NCBI GenBank assembly: GCA_947396885.1
Contig: OX377202.1
Coordinates: forward strand, 24,924,001-24,988,000
From: Heligmosomoides polygyrus polygyrus
Lineage: Eukaryota > Nematoda > Chromadorea > Rhabditida > Heligmosomidae
Direction: 5' to 3'
DNA length: 64,000 bases
Below are positions 1 through 11,585 of this stretch, piece after piece. How positions within the stretch are numbered: position 1 is the stretch's first letter; each line of letters begins with the position of its first letter. The notes beneath the pieces were generated by a model. The model saw only the letters and a program-made list of their open reading frames with translations, did not search any database and was not told the DNA's origin. A program made the position numbers and the translations under genes.

Positions 1-180
1 ACGTTTAAAAAGAGTATGCGAATAGTAACATTCTTGAGAAGCTCCGGATCTTGGAGCGATTCAGATAAAAGAAGCCTTAACAGAAAAGATTTGTAGATGA
101 TCCAAATAACTGTTTTACCTTGGGATTTCATATCGGATAAGACATGCTTTTTTTAGTTTTCCTATCAAAATCAGTTATCT

Positions 181-345
181 GAATTTTCTGAAAATCACCT
201 GCTGAAAATGACCCCCATCCGAATCGCTCCAGAATCCAAGCTTTTCAGAAATGCCATTATTCCCATACTCCTTTTAAACAGGGTTTGGAAAAATGACGAA
301 TCCGAATTATCCGAATCGACGTCGGATCCAATGTCTACCGGGTAG
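181..345. repeat. dispersed repeat, related copy at about 14,960-15,128
   Basis: The two places share a run of short blocks in the same order: AAGCTTTTCA followed by a short AT-rich stretch, a GGGTTTG-AAAAATGA block, and a GTCGGAT-CAATGT block. No coding potential is seen. The second copy ends just before the truncated Penelope-like copy begins. The element type is unknown. Confidence 0.4.
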
Positions 346-405
346 CGTAATCTCACCGAAAAGCTGTGGGGTCGATATTGTGTGACATGCGCTAGTGTTC
401 TTCTA

Positions 406-2540
406 AAGGGTGATCCCTAAGTCTTGCAACAAAATTAGGCAACCATATTAGGCAATTTTCTTTAAATTGCACATAACCACGTACTGTTATGCGGTACATC
501 CTTAGCGCTATAATCCTCGCAGTTATCATGGTCGTAGCTACTCCACCTTGATGGTTGAACATTCGGTACTATGGAAACATGTAGAGCAATTCAGAGCCTT
601 CTCAAGAGTGAACATCGGATGAATGGGATCTGAGTAACCACTGAAGAACAATATTAGTTTGCTGGCCATACATAATGCAACAGCGAGCAGCAACAAAGGT
701 AATATTCAGCCGTATTGTTTTGCATCGTGCTGATCTTTTTAATAGAAGAAGAGTTTTAAAAAGGACACGTAGGACATGGATTCAGTAATGAGGTGTAGAG
801 AATACGAAGGAAAAATGTGTTAGCGTAGAGCGCGTCGCAAGAGATGGGTATCCAGTTACCGTTCCTATGATGAAAGATGAAAGAAAGCGTTCGACTCTGT
901 GGAAATCAACGCCGTTTTGAACGCACTTGTGCACGCTGGTATACCATCGCCCTACATCCGACTTCTCGACGAATGCTTCTCGAACACATCGACTGCCATC
1001 CAGCTGTTCGATGGAAAGCTTAAAATTCCTATCGGGAAAGGAGTACGGCAGGGAGACACGATTTCTCCCAAGCTATTCACAGCGGCACTCCAGGATGCCA
1101 TGAAAGACTTGAACTGGAACGATAAACACTTCCTTGTCGACGGTAAACGGATCAGCAACGTTCACTTCGCTGACGATATTGTTCTCATCTCTACCAGCAC
1201 AGCAGAAGTCGAGAAAATGCTGAACGAGCTCAATGTGGCAGGTATGAAGACTGGATTGGACATGAATATGTCCAAAACACAATTTATGGTCAACCAGTGG
1301 TGTGACACGGGACTCGTAAGGTTAAATGGAGTCGCTCTACAACAGGTCGACTCCTACGTCTATCTGGGAAGAGAGCTGAACATGGATAACGGCCCCGCTC
1401 CTGAAATCGCCCACAGGAGACGCGCAGCTTGGGCAGCCTTCAGTTCGATTCGCGAAGTCACCGATCAGGTCAAGGATCCCGGCCTCAGGCCTCGATATTT
1501 AACGCCTCTATACTGCCTGCAATGTGTTACGCGACGGAAACCTGGCCCGACAACAAGACAATCGCCCGAGCAATGCAAACTACACATCGTGCACTGGAGA
1601 GATGTCTTCTGAGAACAAGCCTTCGTCAGCAATGGCAAGAAGGCCTGCAGAGCTACGGGAGAAGTCGCAATTAGCAGACCCGCTGCAGTACATGAAGAAG
1701 TCCAAATATCGCTGGGCCGGACACCTGCTTCGACGAAAGGACGATAGATGGAGTCTCCGTGTCACAGAATGGTTCCCGAGAGACCATAAGAGACCACTGG
1801 GACGACCGCCAACGCGATGGGCAGACTCATTCTCAAGATCTTTCAGAGAGCGGAGTCTGCCTCACTAGATGCAAGCAGGCAGAGATCGAGCGGTCTGGAA
1901 GAGTTGTGGTCCCCGCTTAGAAGACTTCCAGCCGACAAAAGGATCATCAAAGTATCAAAGTAAGTAAGTGCGATGAAAGATTTCTCAAGGCTGAGTCGTC
2001 CTAGAAAAGTCAAGATAGTGCTGCATTTAGCACTGTTACTGTGGAACCTGAAGGTACAAAGAATTGCTGCATCGCCGCAATGGGTCATCTTTCATGATTT
2101 TCTAAACTTCTCTCAGACATTCGCTAGGATTCATGTAAAAATGTGAAAATCAGGGAATTATTGGCCAATAGGCACAACAATGTAACCCACTTTGACTGCA
2201 ACCAACCGCGATGTTTAAGGGCAAAATACACATTTAGGTAGAGCGATGGTTATTCTAACAAAAACAAAAAGATGTGGAGACGGTTTCCCGTTCATTCGTC
2301 TAACTTTGTATATACCTGCAAAGAACCAGCTCTTAAATTCCTACATTTCTGTTTGATTAACGAGAAATAAAATTCTTTAAAAGGTGCTGCGACGCCGCCT
2401 GCATAGTTGCCAGCTCGATCTGAATGCTCTTATCACCCAGAAGTGACTACTTAAGAGTAAAGCATATTGAATTGTGCCAAATTTGGTGCATTGTTTCGGT
2501 TTTTATAACTGAGTCTGCAGTGTTTAGGACTTTCATGTAT
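406..2540. mobile_element. Old Tc1/mariner-like TIR transposon copy, split by a LINE
   Basis: Sequence from 406 onward matches the intact TIR element at 20,054-21,331. The start (AAGGGTGATCCCTAAG, then TTGCAACAAAA) is a degraded form of that element's 29-bp terminal repeat, preceded by TA. The match stops at 878 and resumes at 1,972 after an RTE LINE, then fades near a degraded right terminus at about 2,510-2,540 (TTTAGGACTTTCATG). No transposase is recognisable. Divergence is much higher than in the 20-kb copy, so this insertion is older. Confidence 0.65.
879..1971 (+). pseudogene. 5'-truncated RTE-type LINE: reverse transcriptase fragment
   Basis: This fragment encodes the palm, thumb and C-terminal part of an RTE-clade reverse transcriptase. 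RT motifs are visible: KGVRQGDTISPKLF, then HFADDIVL carrying the catalytic Asp pair, then the C-terminal YRWAGHLLRRKD and GRPPTRW motifs shared by nematode RTE proteins. It starts abruptly inside the RT at the KAFDS motif and is flanked by a direct repeat GATGAAAGAT at 869-878 and 1,972-1,981. It is therefore a normal 5'-truncated LINE insertion with a 10-bp target-site duplication, placed inside an older DNA transposon. The frame breaks near 1,490, where the reading moves to a second frame (IFNASILPAMCYATETW), and again near 1,635. It is closely related to the copy at 59.8-63.0 kb and shares that copy's first frameshift. Dead copy. Confidence 0.9.
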
Positions 2541-3022
2541 ACCAGCTCCTTCCGAAGGATGACGACGACTAGCTGTCAAAAAACTCGCAGTAAAAACTTA
2601 AATAAACCGACAGCTGTGTCTGCTTCATTTGGAATGATACTCTCAATTTTAAAAGAGTAGAGTGGAAATGTTAACCGAACCTCTGGCCCTGAGTATGGCT
2701 GAAGCCACCTTTTCCTCACCACGATCAGGTAAGCGTTGACCAATTGAGCAATAAGAAAAGGAATTCTTTAGAAGGCGAAGCGCCGTTGAATAGGCCCCGT
2801 GACTGGCATCGGCACGGAACGAGATAATTGGCTCAAAGCGCGCGAAGAGCTCAGCTATGGAAGACGAGCTTCTTCTTCACCAGTTGCCCTCTCAATTTCC
2901 TCGCATTTCCGCCCTCCTCTGTTGCACCAGTATCTCATTCACCGACGTTTTTCCGAAGCTAACCCACTAAGGCCCTCGTCCGAATTAACCGTGAAATAGG
3001 CTGACACATCGAATTGCTTCCA
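2541..3022. other. no recognisable feature
   Basis: Unique-looking sequence between the split transposon and the MITE-like end. I see no supportable gene or repeat here. Confidence 0.4.
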
Positions 3023-3062
3023 GGGGCCAGATTCATCAACCGCTTACCAGCCGTTAACGGAA
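3023..3062. mobile_element. MITE end fragment (GGGGCC-ATTCATCAAC family)
   Basis: The sequence GGGGCCAGATTCATCAAC resembles the termini of the short foldback elements at 40,287 and 43,061. A clear second terminus was not found, so this is probably a remnant of one end. Confidence 0.35.
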
Positions 3063-3287
3063 TATAAGTTATCGTATCTGTATCTCTCTGTACCACTTAC
3101 TACATAGGCCGATATGGTGAATCCGCCGTGGGATGACCTTAGAGGTACAGAATCTGGCTCCAGATCGTTCAACACTATCCGGAAAATAAAATATAGCATA
3201 AAGGCGAAAAGGTAGTAGAGAGGAGTATTTGTATTTACTATGAATTTGTGCATGTAAGAAAGGCCTCCGCAGTTTACGCGCACGTTT

Positions 3288-3490
3288 GAAGATCAGAGAC
3301 ACTGTCGCACTGGCCCAGTTGTCCAAAATTAGGTGGACCAGCCACGTAATGCGCTTTGCAGACACCCGCTGAAAGAGGGCCATCACCGACCGGATTCCGC
3401 GGGATGTCAAGGGAACACCAACGCGTTAGTCGGACTTCTTAATGAAAGACAGGCCAACCAAGCTCTCCATCTCCCAGGATTGGCTACTTG
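3288..3490 (+). pseudogene. RTE-type LINE C-terminal fragment
   Basis: Reading from 3,288, the frame gives LKIRDTVALAQLSKIRW, then SHVMRFADTR, then AITDRIPRDVKGTP. These are the KIRWAGHVMRF and WIPRDIKR motifs found near the C-terminus of nematode RTE reverse transcriptases. Two in-frame stops (after ADTR and after TPTR) show decay. The family resembles the endonuclease fragment at 12.4-13.6 kb more than the 60-kb element. Nothing upstream in this fragment is recognisable as RT. Confidence 0.7.
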
Positions 3491-3530
3491 GTATCTTGTA
3501 TGTCATTGTAAGATAAGATACTGATTTGTC

Positions 3531-3849
3531 CTAAGACTGGCTAACGCAAGCCATTGAGTAGGTCGAAATCGCATTCAAATTGCCTCCGAGACGACCCGCA
3601 GAAGCAGAATGGGTGATCCACCCCAAATCGTATTGAATAGCGCCGTCATTTTTATGCTACAAGCGATTCGGTCGCTCCCGTCTTATTGTTCTATCTCTAA
3701 AAATAAGGATATAGATATTTAGTGCGTCCTCGAATTGATCAGCATGTTCCTCCTGAGCACCCGACATCCTTGTCCAAATCTATGAACTCCATAAAGTATT
3801 GATGTTAACTGCTGATAATAGCCTAAGTATTTTTTATTTCTTAAATGAT
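3531..3849. other. no recognisable feature
   Basis: Nothing supportable was seen on either strand. Confidence 0.4.
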
Positions 3850-4005
3850 TTTTTGCAGTGTACAGAACTTTTCTGAAGCGCTCTTTGAATCGATTGCGAA
3901 GTCGTAAGCAAAGCCATGACTTACTACAAAAAAATTATTCCCCATCTGAAGGAGAGACCTAGCATTGTACCTTATAAAATGTTGAGCCCTGATTATTATA
4001 CAGGA
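3850..4005. repeat. fragment related to the foldback element at 33.3-37.2 kb
   Basis: The block GAAGCGCTCTTTGAATCGAT, followed by GCGAAGTCGTAAGCAAA and a TTGAGCCCTG block, parallels the outer left arm of the large foldback (about 33,450-33,590). It is a short diverged fragment. Confidence 0.4.
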
Positions 4006-4009
4006 GGGA

Positions 4010-5685
4010 AATCAAGTCATTCTGCAGAAATCAAGTCTCTCTCAAAATCAAGTCTTCTCTTCAATAGGATGGAATCGTATTCAATACTGTAGTTTTTCGT
4101 GAAAATAAACTGTTCTCTACCAGAAGAAGACGACTTATAAAGGTAAAATTCAATTTTAAGCGTAGATTTTTCGTCGATTTTTAACATCATTTGGCAACCC
4201 ATGACTGCGAAGTATGTAAACCTGCAGCTGTTTACTTACCGCTTTCTTGCAAATCATAATCTTAATAAAAAGTAAATAATTGAATAAAATGTCAAGGGCG
4301 TGAAGGTCGGGTTTGTGGCGAGCTATGGCCTGTGCAACGAAATTACTATAGAAGAAACAAACCTTACTATAGAAAGAAGAAACAAGGACAACATGGATAA
4401 ATCAGCGTCAAATCCAACGAAAGATCTTTTTCTACGAACAAAATCCAACACAGGATTGTTGGCTCTAAAAAAGAAGCTTCGATACGTGGAACTCACCGTA
4501 TGTTTGGAGTTGTACACTGAAAGACGTCAAATAGGCCCCGTTGATACGGCATAGCCATGTGGAGGTGGCACTGGAAATGAGCTGTATTCCTTCCAGTGCT
4601 ATGTCAAAGCAGTTGAATAGGGCATACATCATCTAGACGACGAGCTCAGAATCATGGGGACTACACCAGGAATGCGAGGAATCCAGTGGCTACGAGGAAA
4701 ACAAAGAACAACGACACGGAAAATCGCTGCGGGCGACGAGGAACAGTGAAAGGGAGATGACAGCACGTACGACAGACAAGACAGAGCACGTCCGTCGACG
4801 AAGTACGTGTGGTCGCAGAGGAATGTACGGCGAGTGATCAGGAAGACAGATCGCTGAGCCCTGCGAGTATCGGCCGCCAGGGTTCAAGTAAATACGAACA
4901 ACTGGCCAATTACTCGACGCCGACAACGGTCGACGTCAGCGCGTTTGTGGATGAGGTGCTCCTAGGCGAGAGGGGAACCCTCACAGAGCGAGCACCGCCG
5001 GATTTGTTCCCATGGAGTCTGCGTTGTGATCGCCGCCCTCCTCTTTCGTAATGCGGTTTAGGATGGACTTCCGCTGAACCTGATGAGTGAAGGGGATGAG
5101 GGATTTACTCGATTGGATGTGCTCGATTGAGATGGAAGTTTTCACTGAGAATATAGGAAAGCAAAAGAGCAACGGTCAGTCGAACTAAATGTGAAATAAT
5201 CTGTTGCTGACACTTTTTGCACTTTTTATACAAATATTCTATTTCTGACAAACAATTCTGATTTCTTGATTCCGTTTTCAATTGTAAAATTTGGTTGCTA
5301 GTGCATAATAGAAAATACGAAAATATGTTGCCCTGTGCTGTACTAACAAGTATGTTAGTTAGTCAGCTTCTTCAATGATAGGCCTCGAGGAAACCAATTC
5401 TAATCATGTGTTGTATGAAGATAGGGGCGAAACAATACGTGTTTACTGTTGTTGTTTGTTGTCATTATTGTTGCTACTGTCGCTGCAATTTATTCTATTA
5501 TGGTAATATACTATAAAAATGAGGAGACTTTATAGACTTGTATTATCTTGATGGAAAAGCCTTGCAACACTAGCACAACAACGTAACAGCACAATACAAT
5601 ATATTACAATAGATTACAATAACAATACAATATACAAAAACAGTCCACGATACATTCCCCATCCAAGTCTAACCAGGAAACTATC
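4010..5685. other. no supported gene; short open frames only
   Basis: Open frames of up to about 80 codons (for example 4,300-4,554 and 4,809-5,051) show no motif I recognise and no consistent splice sites. From 5,570 to 5,640 there is an A/T-rich stretch with repeated ACAATA units. Confidence 0.4.
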
Positions 5686-5689
5686 TCAA

Positions 5690-6125
5690 CGGTAAGTCGA
5701 AACGGCCCAAATGTTGTATATGTGCAGAATCGCCTCTCTCTTGGAAAAGACAAAACGCAAATATCTCGACCATAATACAACTCTGCACAGAGTTAGGGGC
5801 GACGGAAGTTGGGCCGTTGGCGGCGACAACCCTCTGTCTGTGCACGAAGGGCAGGCTCCAGTTGTCTGGAAACAGCGATAACGAGCGAGCGATGGTGGGG
5901 CAGTCGGTAGAGGGGCGGCGCAATCTCTATAATCGCCGTTTCCAGCCAACTTGAGCCCGTCCTCCGCCGGCATAGGGCTAACGCCCCCAACGGCCCAACT
6001 TTTGTCGTCCCTAACTCTGCGCACAGCTGTATTGGGGTCGAAATATTTGCAATTTGTTGTTTCCCAGAGAGAGGCGATTTTGCCCAAACACAAAACTTAT
6101 ACAAAATACAAACCTACCGTTAATA
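5690..6125. mobile_element. Foldback (MITE-like) element
   Basis: Two arms of about 150 bp are inverted relative to each other: about 5,690-5,845 and 5,965-6,125. Matching blocks include TTGGGCCGTTGG against CCAACGGCCCAA, CAGAGTTAGGGGCGAC against GTCGTCCCTAACTCTG, and GAATCGCCTCTCTC against GAGAGAGGCGATTTTG. The centre (5,850-5,960) is GC-rich. No long ORF makes sense across the palindrome. It abuts the dead mariner that follows, so the two may be nested. Confidence 0.6.
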
Positions 6126-6126
6126 T

Positions 6127-6878
6127 AGCTTCCTGGTAAGATCCTACCCCAATTTCTACCAGAACTCCGAGGGCTGTGAGGAAATAAATTCAGAAACCTC
6201 CATTTCCAGCTGACGTCGATCATCGAACTTTCTACCTCGAAGATGCTGCTTCAGAGCTCTGAACAGGTAGTAGTCAGAAGGAGCGAGGTCTGGAGAGCAC
6301 GATGGATGGCGCCGAACTTTCCAGCCTAACTCTTGGATTTTCTCGCGACTCACTTTTGCGACATGAGGACGCGCGTTGACGTGCAGTAGGTAGACATTTT
6401 CCCGTTCTGGACATTTTTGGCGCATGGCGTCGGCTGAGCTCTGGAGCTGGGTTGCATCGACAGATGCTGTGACTGTGGTCTTACTATCCGGCAACTTCCA
6501 GTAAAGCATGTCTTCTAAGTCCCACCAGCAACACAGAAGAACCTTCTTTTCGTGTGTCCACGTTTCGGTTGTCTTGGAGCCGGTTCTACGCGTGGGAGCC
6601 ATTGGCTCCCGCGGATGTGGTTAACAGAAAGCACCCAGCTTTCACCAGTAACAACGTCCTTCAGAAAGTTCTTTCTGTGCGTGCGAAGAAGCAGCGACTC
6701 AGCAACCCTTGCCAGAGTCCCCCTATACCTCTAGCCTTGAACGGGCCACTGTGGAATAGTGAACGACTTCCTCCTTTAATGCAGCGCAGATGTTGGAGGC
6801 TGCAGTCCTTGCGGAATGGCCTTGCAGAAATTCGTAGTAGACGATAGGTCGTAGGATGCTGCTGCTTGTCGTTGACAT
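6127..6878 (-). pseudogene. mariner-family transposase, catalytically dead
   Basis: The minus strand encodes a mariner transposase. The N-terminal helix-turn-helix part (YYEFLQGHSARTAASNIC) begins near 6,878. It then runs directly into the catalytic part (LLCCWWDLEDMLYW, then SPDLAPSDYYLFRALKQHL). The second helix-turn-helix and linker are missing. The spacing between the second and third acidic positions is 34 residues, the mariner D34D signature. The first catalytic Asp is deleted (VTG-ESW instead of VTGDESW) and the second is Val (LLHVNARPH instead of LLHDNARPH). Only the third Asp remains. Several frame breaks lie at 6,600-6,730. Family assignment is firm; activity is ruled out. Confidence 0.85.
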
Positions 6879-6953
6879 TGTTGCTGTACTCCTACTCGAC
6901 GAGGCCTTATATACAATACCGGCCTTATCTTTTGGTCTTTGGGCGGAAAAAGC

Positions 6954-7153
6954 NNNNNNNNNNNNNNNNNNNNNNNNNNNNNNNNNNNNNNNNNNNNNNN
7001 NNNNNNNNNNNNNNNNNNNNNNNNNNNNNNNNNNNNNNNNNNNNNNNNNNNNNNNNNNNNNNNNNNNNNNNNNNNNNNNNNNNNNNNNNNNNNNNNNNNN
7101 NNNNNNNNNNNNNNNNNNNNNNNNNNNNNNNNNNNNNNNNNNNNNNNNNNNNN
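6954..7153. other. assembly gap (200 N)
   Basis: Exactly 200 N, probably a placeholder length. It falls at the internal end of a family A repeat, so repeat content probably broke the assembly. Confidence 0.95.
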
Positions 7154-7798
7154 CCCTACGCCGCACAACAAGCGTCCTGATTCTGAATACGTGTCACCGA
7201 CGTCTGCCCTGAACATGGGAGGATCACTAAGGGAGGTGAAGAAGGGCGGTAAAGGGGACTTCTAGGATGGACCAGAAGAGTGACCAGGAAGGAAAGGAAG
7301 AACCTGGAGGGCCAGGACCAGAAGGGCCAGAACCAGAAAGAAGATACGAGTAGGGGGTCAGCAGTGAAAACAAAGAAGTAATCCAGGAGCTGTGACCAGG
7401 AAGGTGAGGGACTAAAAAGAGGGGGAGGAAAGACCAGTAAAGGCAGACCAGCAACTAGATCCAGTAAAAAAAAACGAGTGAGGGAAACCTGGCTTTGAAA
7501 GACATGTCAACGATATCCGGAAACGCTAGCTGTTGAGCATGAGAAAGGTTGCGGAGGAGCAACCTGAGGGACAAAAGTACTGCGCAGCACAAACCAATGA
7601 CGTTATGGCCGGTCCGGAGAGAATGTCTATGATGGATGCACGGAAAGTGGTGAACGGCTTGATGTCGATAAAGCATGCACAAGGTCCTAGATGCTAGCGA
7701 ATTTTGTGTTTTACAAAAACTACTTTCCATAGGTCGGGGGTGCTGCAAAGTCGCGCGAAGCGCGCAAGTGCGAGACATGCCGTTAGGCGTGTCGGAGC
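7154..7798 (-). mobile_element. Repeat family A element, minus orientation
   Basis: The right end reads GTTAGGCGTGTCGGAGC, the terminal sequence shared with copies at 32,605, 38,4xx and 42,927. The interior matches those copies in reverse: the block around GGAAAGTAGTTTTTGTAAAA, the block CAACAGCTAGCG, and the CCTGGTC-rich tract. No protein is recognised. It is probably a non-autonomous TIR element, cut on the left by the gap. Confidence 0.65.
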
Positions 7799-9328
7799 AC
7801 TCGTCAACTATATAAGAAATGCACTGTGACTGATGACTGTGATAGTGATGAGTGCGCTAGTGATAATGGCAATGACTGCGGGTTAACCTAGTTATCGAAC
7901 ACGTCGTAATCATCCTCATTCGGATATCTCACTTGAGATGGATTTTGAATCAGAGTTGGTGAGCACGGAGACATAACGGGACATTCGGAGATTCAGAATG
8001 AAGGTTACCCGGCAGTATTCGGTATCCCGGCGAGACTCGCTATCGCTCATCAACAGCTCTTCCTGCTCAGGGTCTCTTCGTTGATGGTTCGAAGCCGCAA
8101 ACGAAGACGAGGAGGTGTAGTAGGCCGCTTGGGGGGGGGGGAGGCCGAAGTCTCTCATACGAACGAAATAACAAAATATAGCGGATTGAAGGGCGATGTG
8201 GCTCCTATTCGTGGCGATTTTTTAAGGAAATTCAGTTAAATGACTGACTCGCGGGACTAGGCGCCGGACTTGGTGTTTCCGTCCTCGCTGCGGTCCTCTG
8301 CAGTCTGGTGACGTTCGTTTTGGCGCGTACCCCCGGCGTTTTTCCGTCCATGGTAGGTCTTCTCAGCTCTTTCCGTTTTCAGCCATTTTACCTCCCACTC
8401 TTTTACGTTAAGCTGCAAAAGACCACATATGACTGAACGCGTCCCTCTACCGACTCTGCAAGAAACGAAAATAACGTTCCGTTCTGCTATTATCCTCGTG
8501 AGAGGTATATTGGGAACAAACGTCATCTCGCAGCGACAAGGGCTGCCGAGCTATTGGGAATAATCTTTACTCAAAATCTTTACTCATACTCGTCACATCC
8601 ACATCAGATCTGAGACACAAATAGATGGTCGCCATAATTCACAGTCAATCTATGGTGCGAATAAACTGAGAATTGTTGATCTTATATCATAAGAACTTCT
8701 ATTCAATTCAACTAGCAATTCATTTCAGCACAGCTCTTTCCCGTATAACGGTGGTTGATTTCAGCAAAATGTCAGTTCAACTCAGCTCTTTCCAGAACAA
8801 GCTAATCAAAAACAACGAACTATATAAAAATTAGAAAAAACGTGTGACTAAATAAGGCGAACGACCCAAGAAACGAATATGACACGGCAAAAATAAAATA
8901 CGGCACAATAAGGAAAGGAATACCCGAATACGGTTCGACGTTTAAATCGTCAATCAAAAACCTCCCTGAAATCACCCTCCCTCCCCCCGGAAGCTTCGGC
9001 TTAAACGGCACATCTCCTCCTGCATATGGATGGTCTCCTCGCCTTTATCACATCTCCTCCACGAACCCCCCCCCCCCACCCATCCCCAAACCAAAGGCTT
9101 CAGCTGAATCGGCACATCTCCATCCTGGGATCCATCCACTCTCCCGCCTCCACTTCTCTTCCGCTTCTCCTCCATCGCACCTCCTTTCTTCCCTTCGCCA
9201 GTCCACCTCCCAGAGATCTGCAAAAAAATTTTCGAGAAAAGTGGGACACGAAAGGCGGAACGAAAGAGCTTAAAAATGGGCGGCAATCGTAACCGTATTC
9301 GTATCATTACTAACAATAACAACAATAT
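7799..9328. other. no supported gene
   Basis: Short open frames only. Simple GATGATGAC-like repetition occurs around 7,830-7,880, a G run at 8,132-8,141, and C-rich tracts at 9,067-9,078. No mobile-element protein motif was recognised. Confidence 0.4.
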
Positions 9329-9620
9329 AGAATAGTATCATTTGGTAGTAGCTAGACTTTTCAAACATTACTAGTTAATAAATCGAAGCTTATGCAAAAT
9401 CTTTCTGGAAATAGTGAAATGTTTTGAACGCAATGAACCCAGGTGACGAGTATGATGCCAGGGATTTCGCTTGCCGTAACACTGAGCCGGTCTTATTGAA
9501 ATGATCTATCCTAATTGGGAGGGGAGAGCGCTAAGGGTACAGTTGCGTTCAGCATCCGACGACACGACACTTTCTCTGAGTTCGCAGCATGTAGAATAGT
9601 ATCACTTGGTAGTAGCTAAA
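9329..9620. repeat. short direct repeat pair, 263 bp apart
   Basis: TAGAATAGTATCATTTGGTA at 9,329 recurs almost unchanged at 9,592, each followed by GTAGCTA. The stretch between them holds no recognisable gene. Confidence 0.5.
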
Positions 9621-9837
9621 GCACTTGGACAAACAAAGAAGAGGGTGGAGAGCCAAGACACCGCATGCCCTGCTCCGACTAGGATAGATCCAATTTCCTC
9701 TATGGAAAGTAATTTTAGCAACCTAGGAGTGCTTATAGAACTCTGAATTGGTGTGAGAATTGGTGTTCCAAGCCAGACTTAACATTATTAGAAAAATGGA
9801 TAGGCATGCTCCAGATAAGGAATTTGGTCCTTGACTC

Positions 9838-11080
9838 AAACACTCATGAAAATTTTTGGTGCCTTATACTGTTTGGCAATCCGTCGTTTCAAGAAAGGAA
9901 AAAAGATTTTAATTTGATTATCACATTGTTCCGACATCGGGAAGCACCGCCGCTTTGAAAGCAATACAATCACAAAAAAGGCGACGCATGGTTGTAGTTA
10001 ATCTCCAGGCTTTCGTTTTAGTTCAAGAGATGAATACAGTGCAAAACAATCAGTGAGTGATGATTCACCATTTCCGTCCCATCTTCCGGCCCAAAAGAGA
10101 GCGAAACACGGAACGGCTAAAACCGGCCAAAAATCGATATTGGGACACGGAAACGGAAATTTTGCTCTTCTCTGCTGCCAGTGCTTTCATTAAAGAGCTG
10201 AAAACTGACACTATAACTGCGGCAACAAAAAGGAGAACCAAAAAGCCCATTCGGTAGTATAGCTTCAACAAACGAGCGCTTAAGGCACAAAATCAGAAAT
10301 TGTAGTGGGAAGATCCAGAGTTCTTAACTGCAGGCAAGTCGTACTGACTGGCAGGCAATGGCAAGTTCCATCCACAAAAGCGAAATGCCTAGTAGTTCAG
10401 ACTTGTAAGAGTAGGCAGATGAATAGAAGAGATTTCATTTAGACATCATTTCATAGTGCAATGTACGATTTACAAATTTGGACTTTTTTTGCAAGTTAAA
10501 AAAGTTGAGGGAAAAAGAGACCAAGGACGCGTAAACAACCTAATTGAACGTATGGAAACGTTCAGTTAGGTTGTTTTAGCAAGCAGTGCTCAAGCATGCT
10601 CGATTATTGACTTTGATTCCTGATGCTAACACTCATTAAAACTTCTTTGGCCTTGTACTATTCCATACTACATCGTTTCATTAAAATATAAAAGCAACTT
10701 TGTAATCACACTGTTTCGAAATCAGGATTCACCACCAGTTTAAAGCACCACAATCACGAAAAAAAGTTGACGCATAGTTGATCTATTTCTTCACCTTTCT
10801 TTAAAGCTCAAGAAATGAAGTCGAAGTAAGTGCAGCACAATCAGTGAGCGAATGGTCACGAAAAAAACGGAACAGGGAACGGAGCGGGAAGACTTAAAAC
10901 GAAAAAAACGGCCAGACGCGACCGACTATGGCCCGGCGGCCACGACAAATGTCGGCATCGATCACTTTTGGCGCTCGAGGGACGCCGGCACACGGCGCAC
11001 AGCGAGCGTCGTTTGCCGGCGGCGTGCCATGTGCAGGCGTCCTTCGAGCGTGAGGAGGATCCCGTTCGGGTGCTAGATAA
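9838..11080. repeat. degenerate tandem duplication, period about 790 bp
   Basis: Sequence at 9,838-10,100 recurs at 10,627-10,890 in the same order: ACACTCATGAAAATTTTTGG against ACACTCATTAAAACTTCTTT, then a CATCGTTTCA block, then a GACGCATGGTTG-type block, then AATCAGTGAG. The 3' parts of the two units differ, the second being GC-rich (10,920-11,060). No protein is recognised. Confidence 0.5.
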
Positions 11081-11585
11081 CAAACGTTCGGATATAAAAG
11101 CCATCTTGGTGACTCATTTCAAAGCATAGTCTTCATATAATACCTCTATAATGTCAAGTCCTTCCAGTTCTGTGGGAATCGAGAGGCACAAAATAAACAA
11201 GTACCTAACCTGATTTAGCAAAATTTTACTTCAATGCGAAATTCATGAAAACCCGTGGAAATTCCGAATATTCCGTGAAGAACTGTTGATCTTTTTCAAT
11301 TTGCTTAAGATCGCTTTAACCGTAACACTGAGGGTGCTCATCCATACCAACTTATAAAGCACTTGCGATCACTGCTAACTGAGGCGCTGGCAAGGAGTGG
11401 GGCTGCAGTGCTGCTGCCTTAGCAGCGTATCCATGGAAAGCTGAAAGGTGAATATTTTATAGCTAATTAGGCATTAATGTGAGCACTTCAAAAACACCAT
11501 TTTTCATCAATCCTGCAATCGATCAGAATTAAACTCAACATGGATATCAACAGGAGATCCGTGACTGAGGGGTGGAGATTGCTTT
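11081..11585. other. no recognisable feature
   Basis: Nothing supportable on either strand. Confidence 0.4.

Noticed and set aside
5686..6223. Overlapping open frames of 62-135 codons on both strands
   Set aside because: They lie in a foldback element whose arms produce mirrored open frames; no motif.
6723..7265. Open frames crossing the first N gap
   Set aside because: They consist mainly of N; only the mariner part is real sequence.
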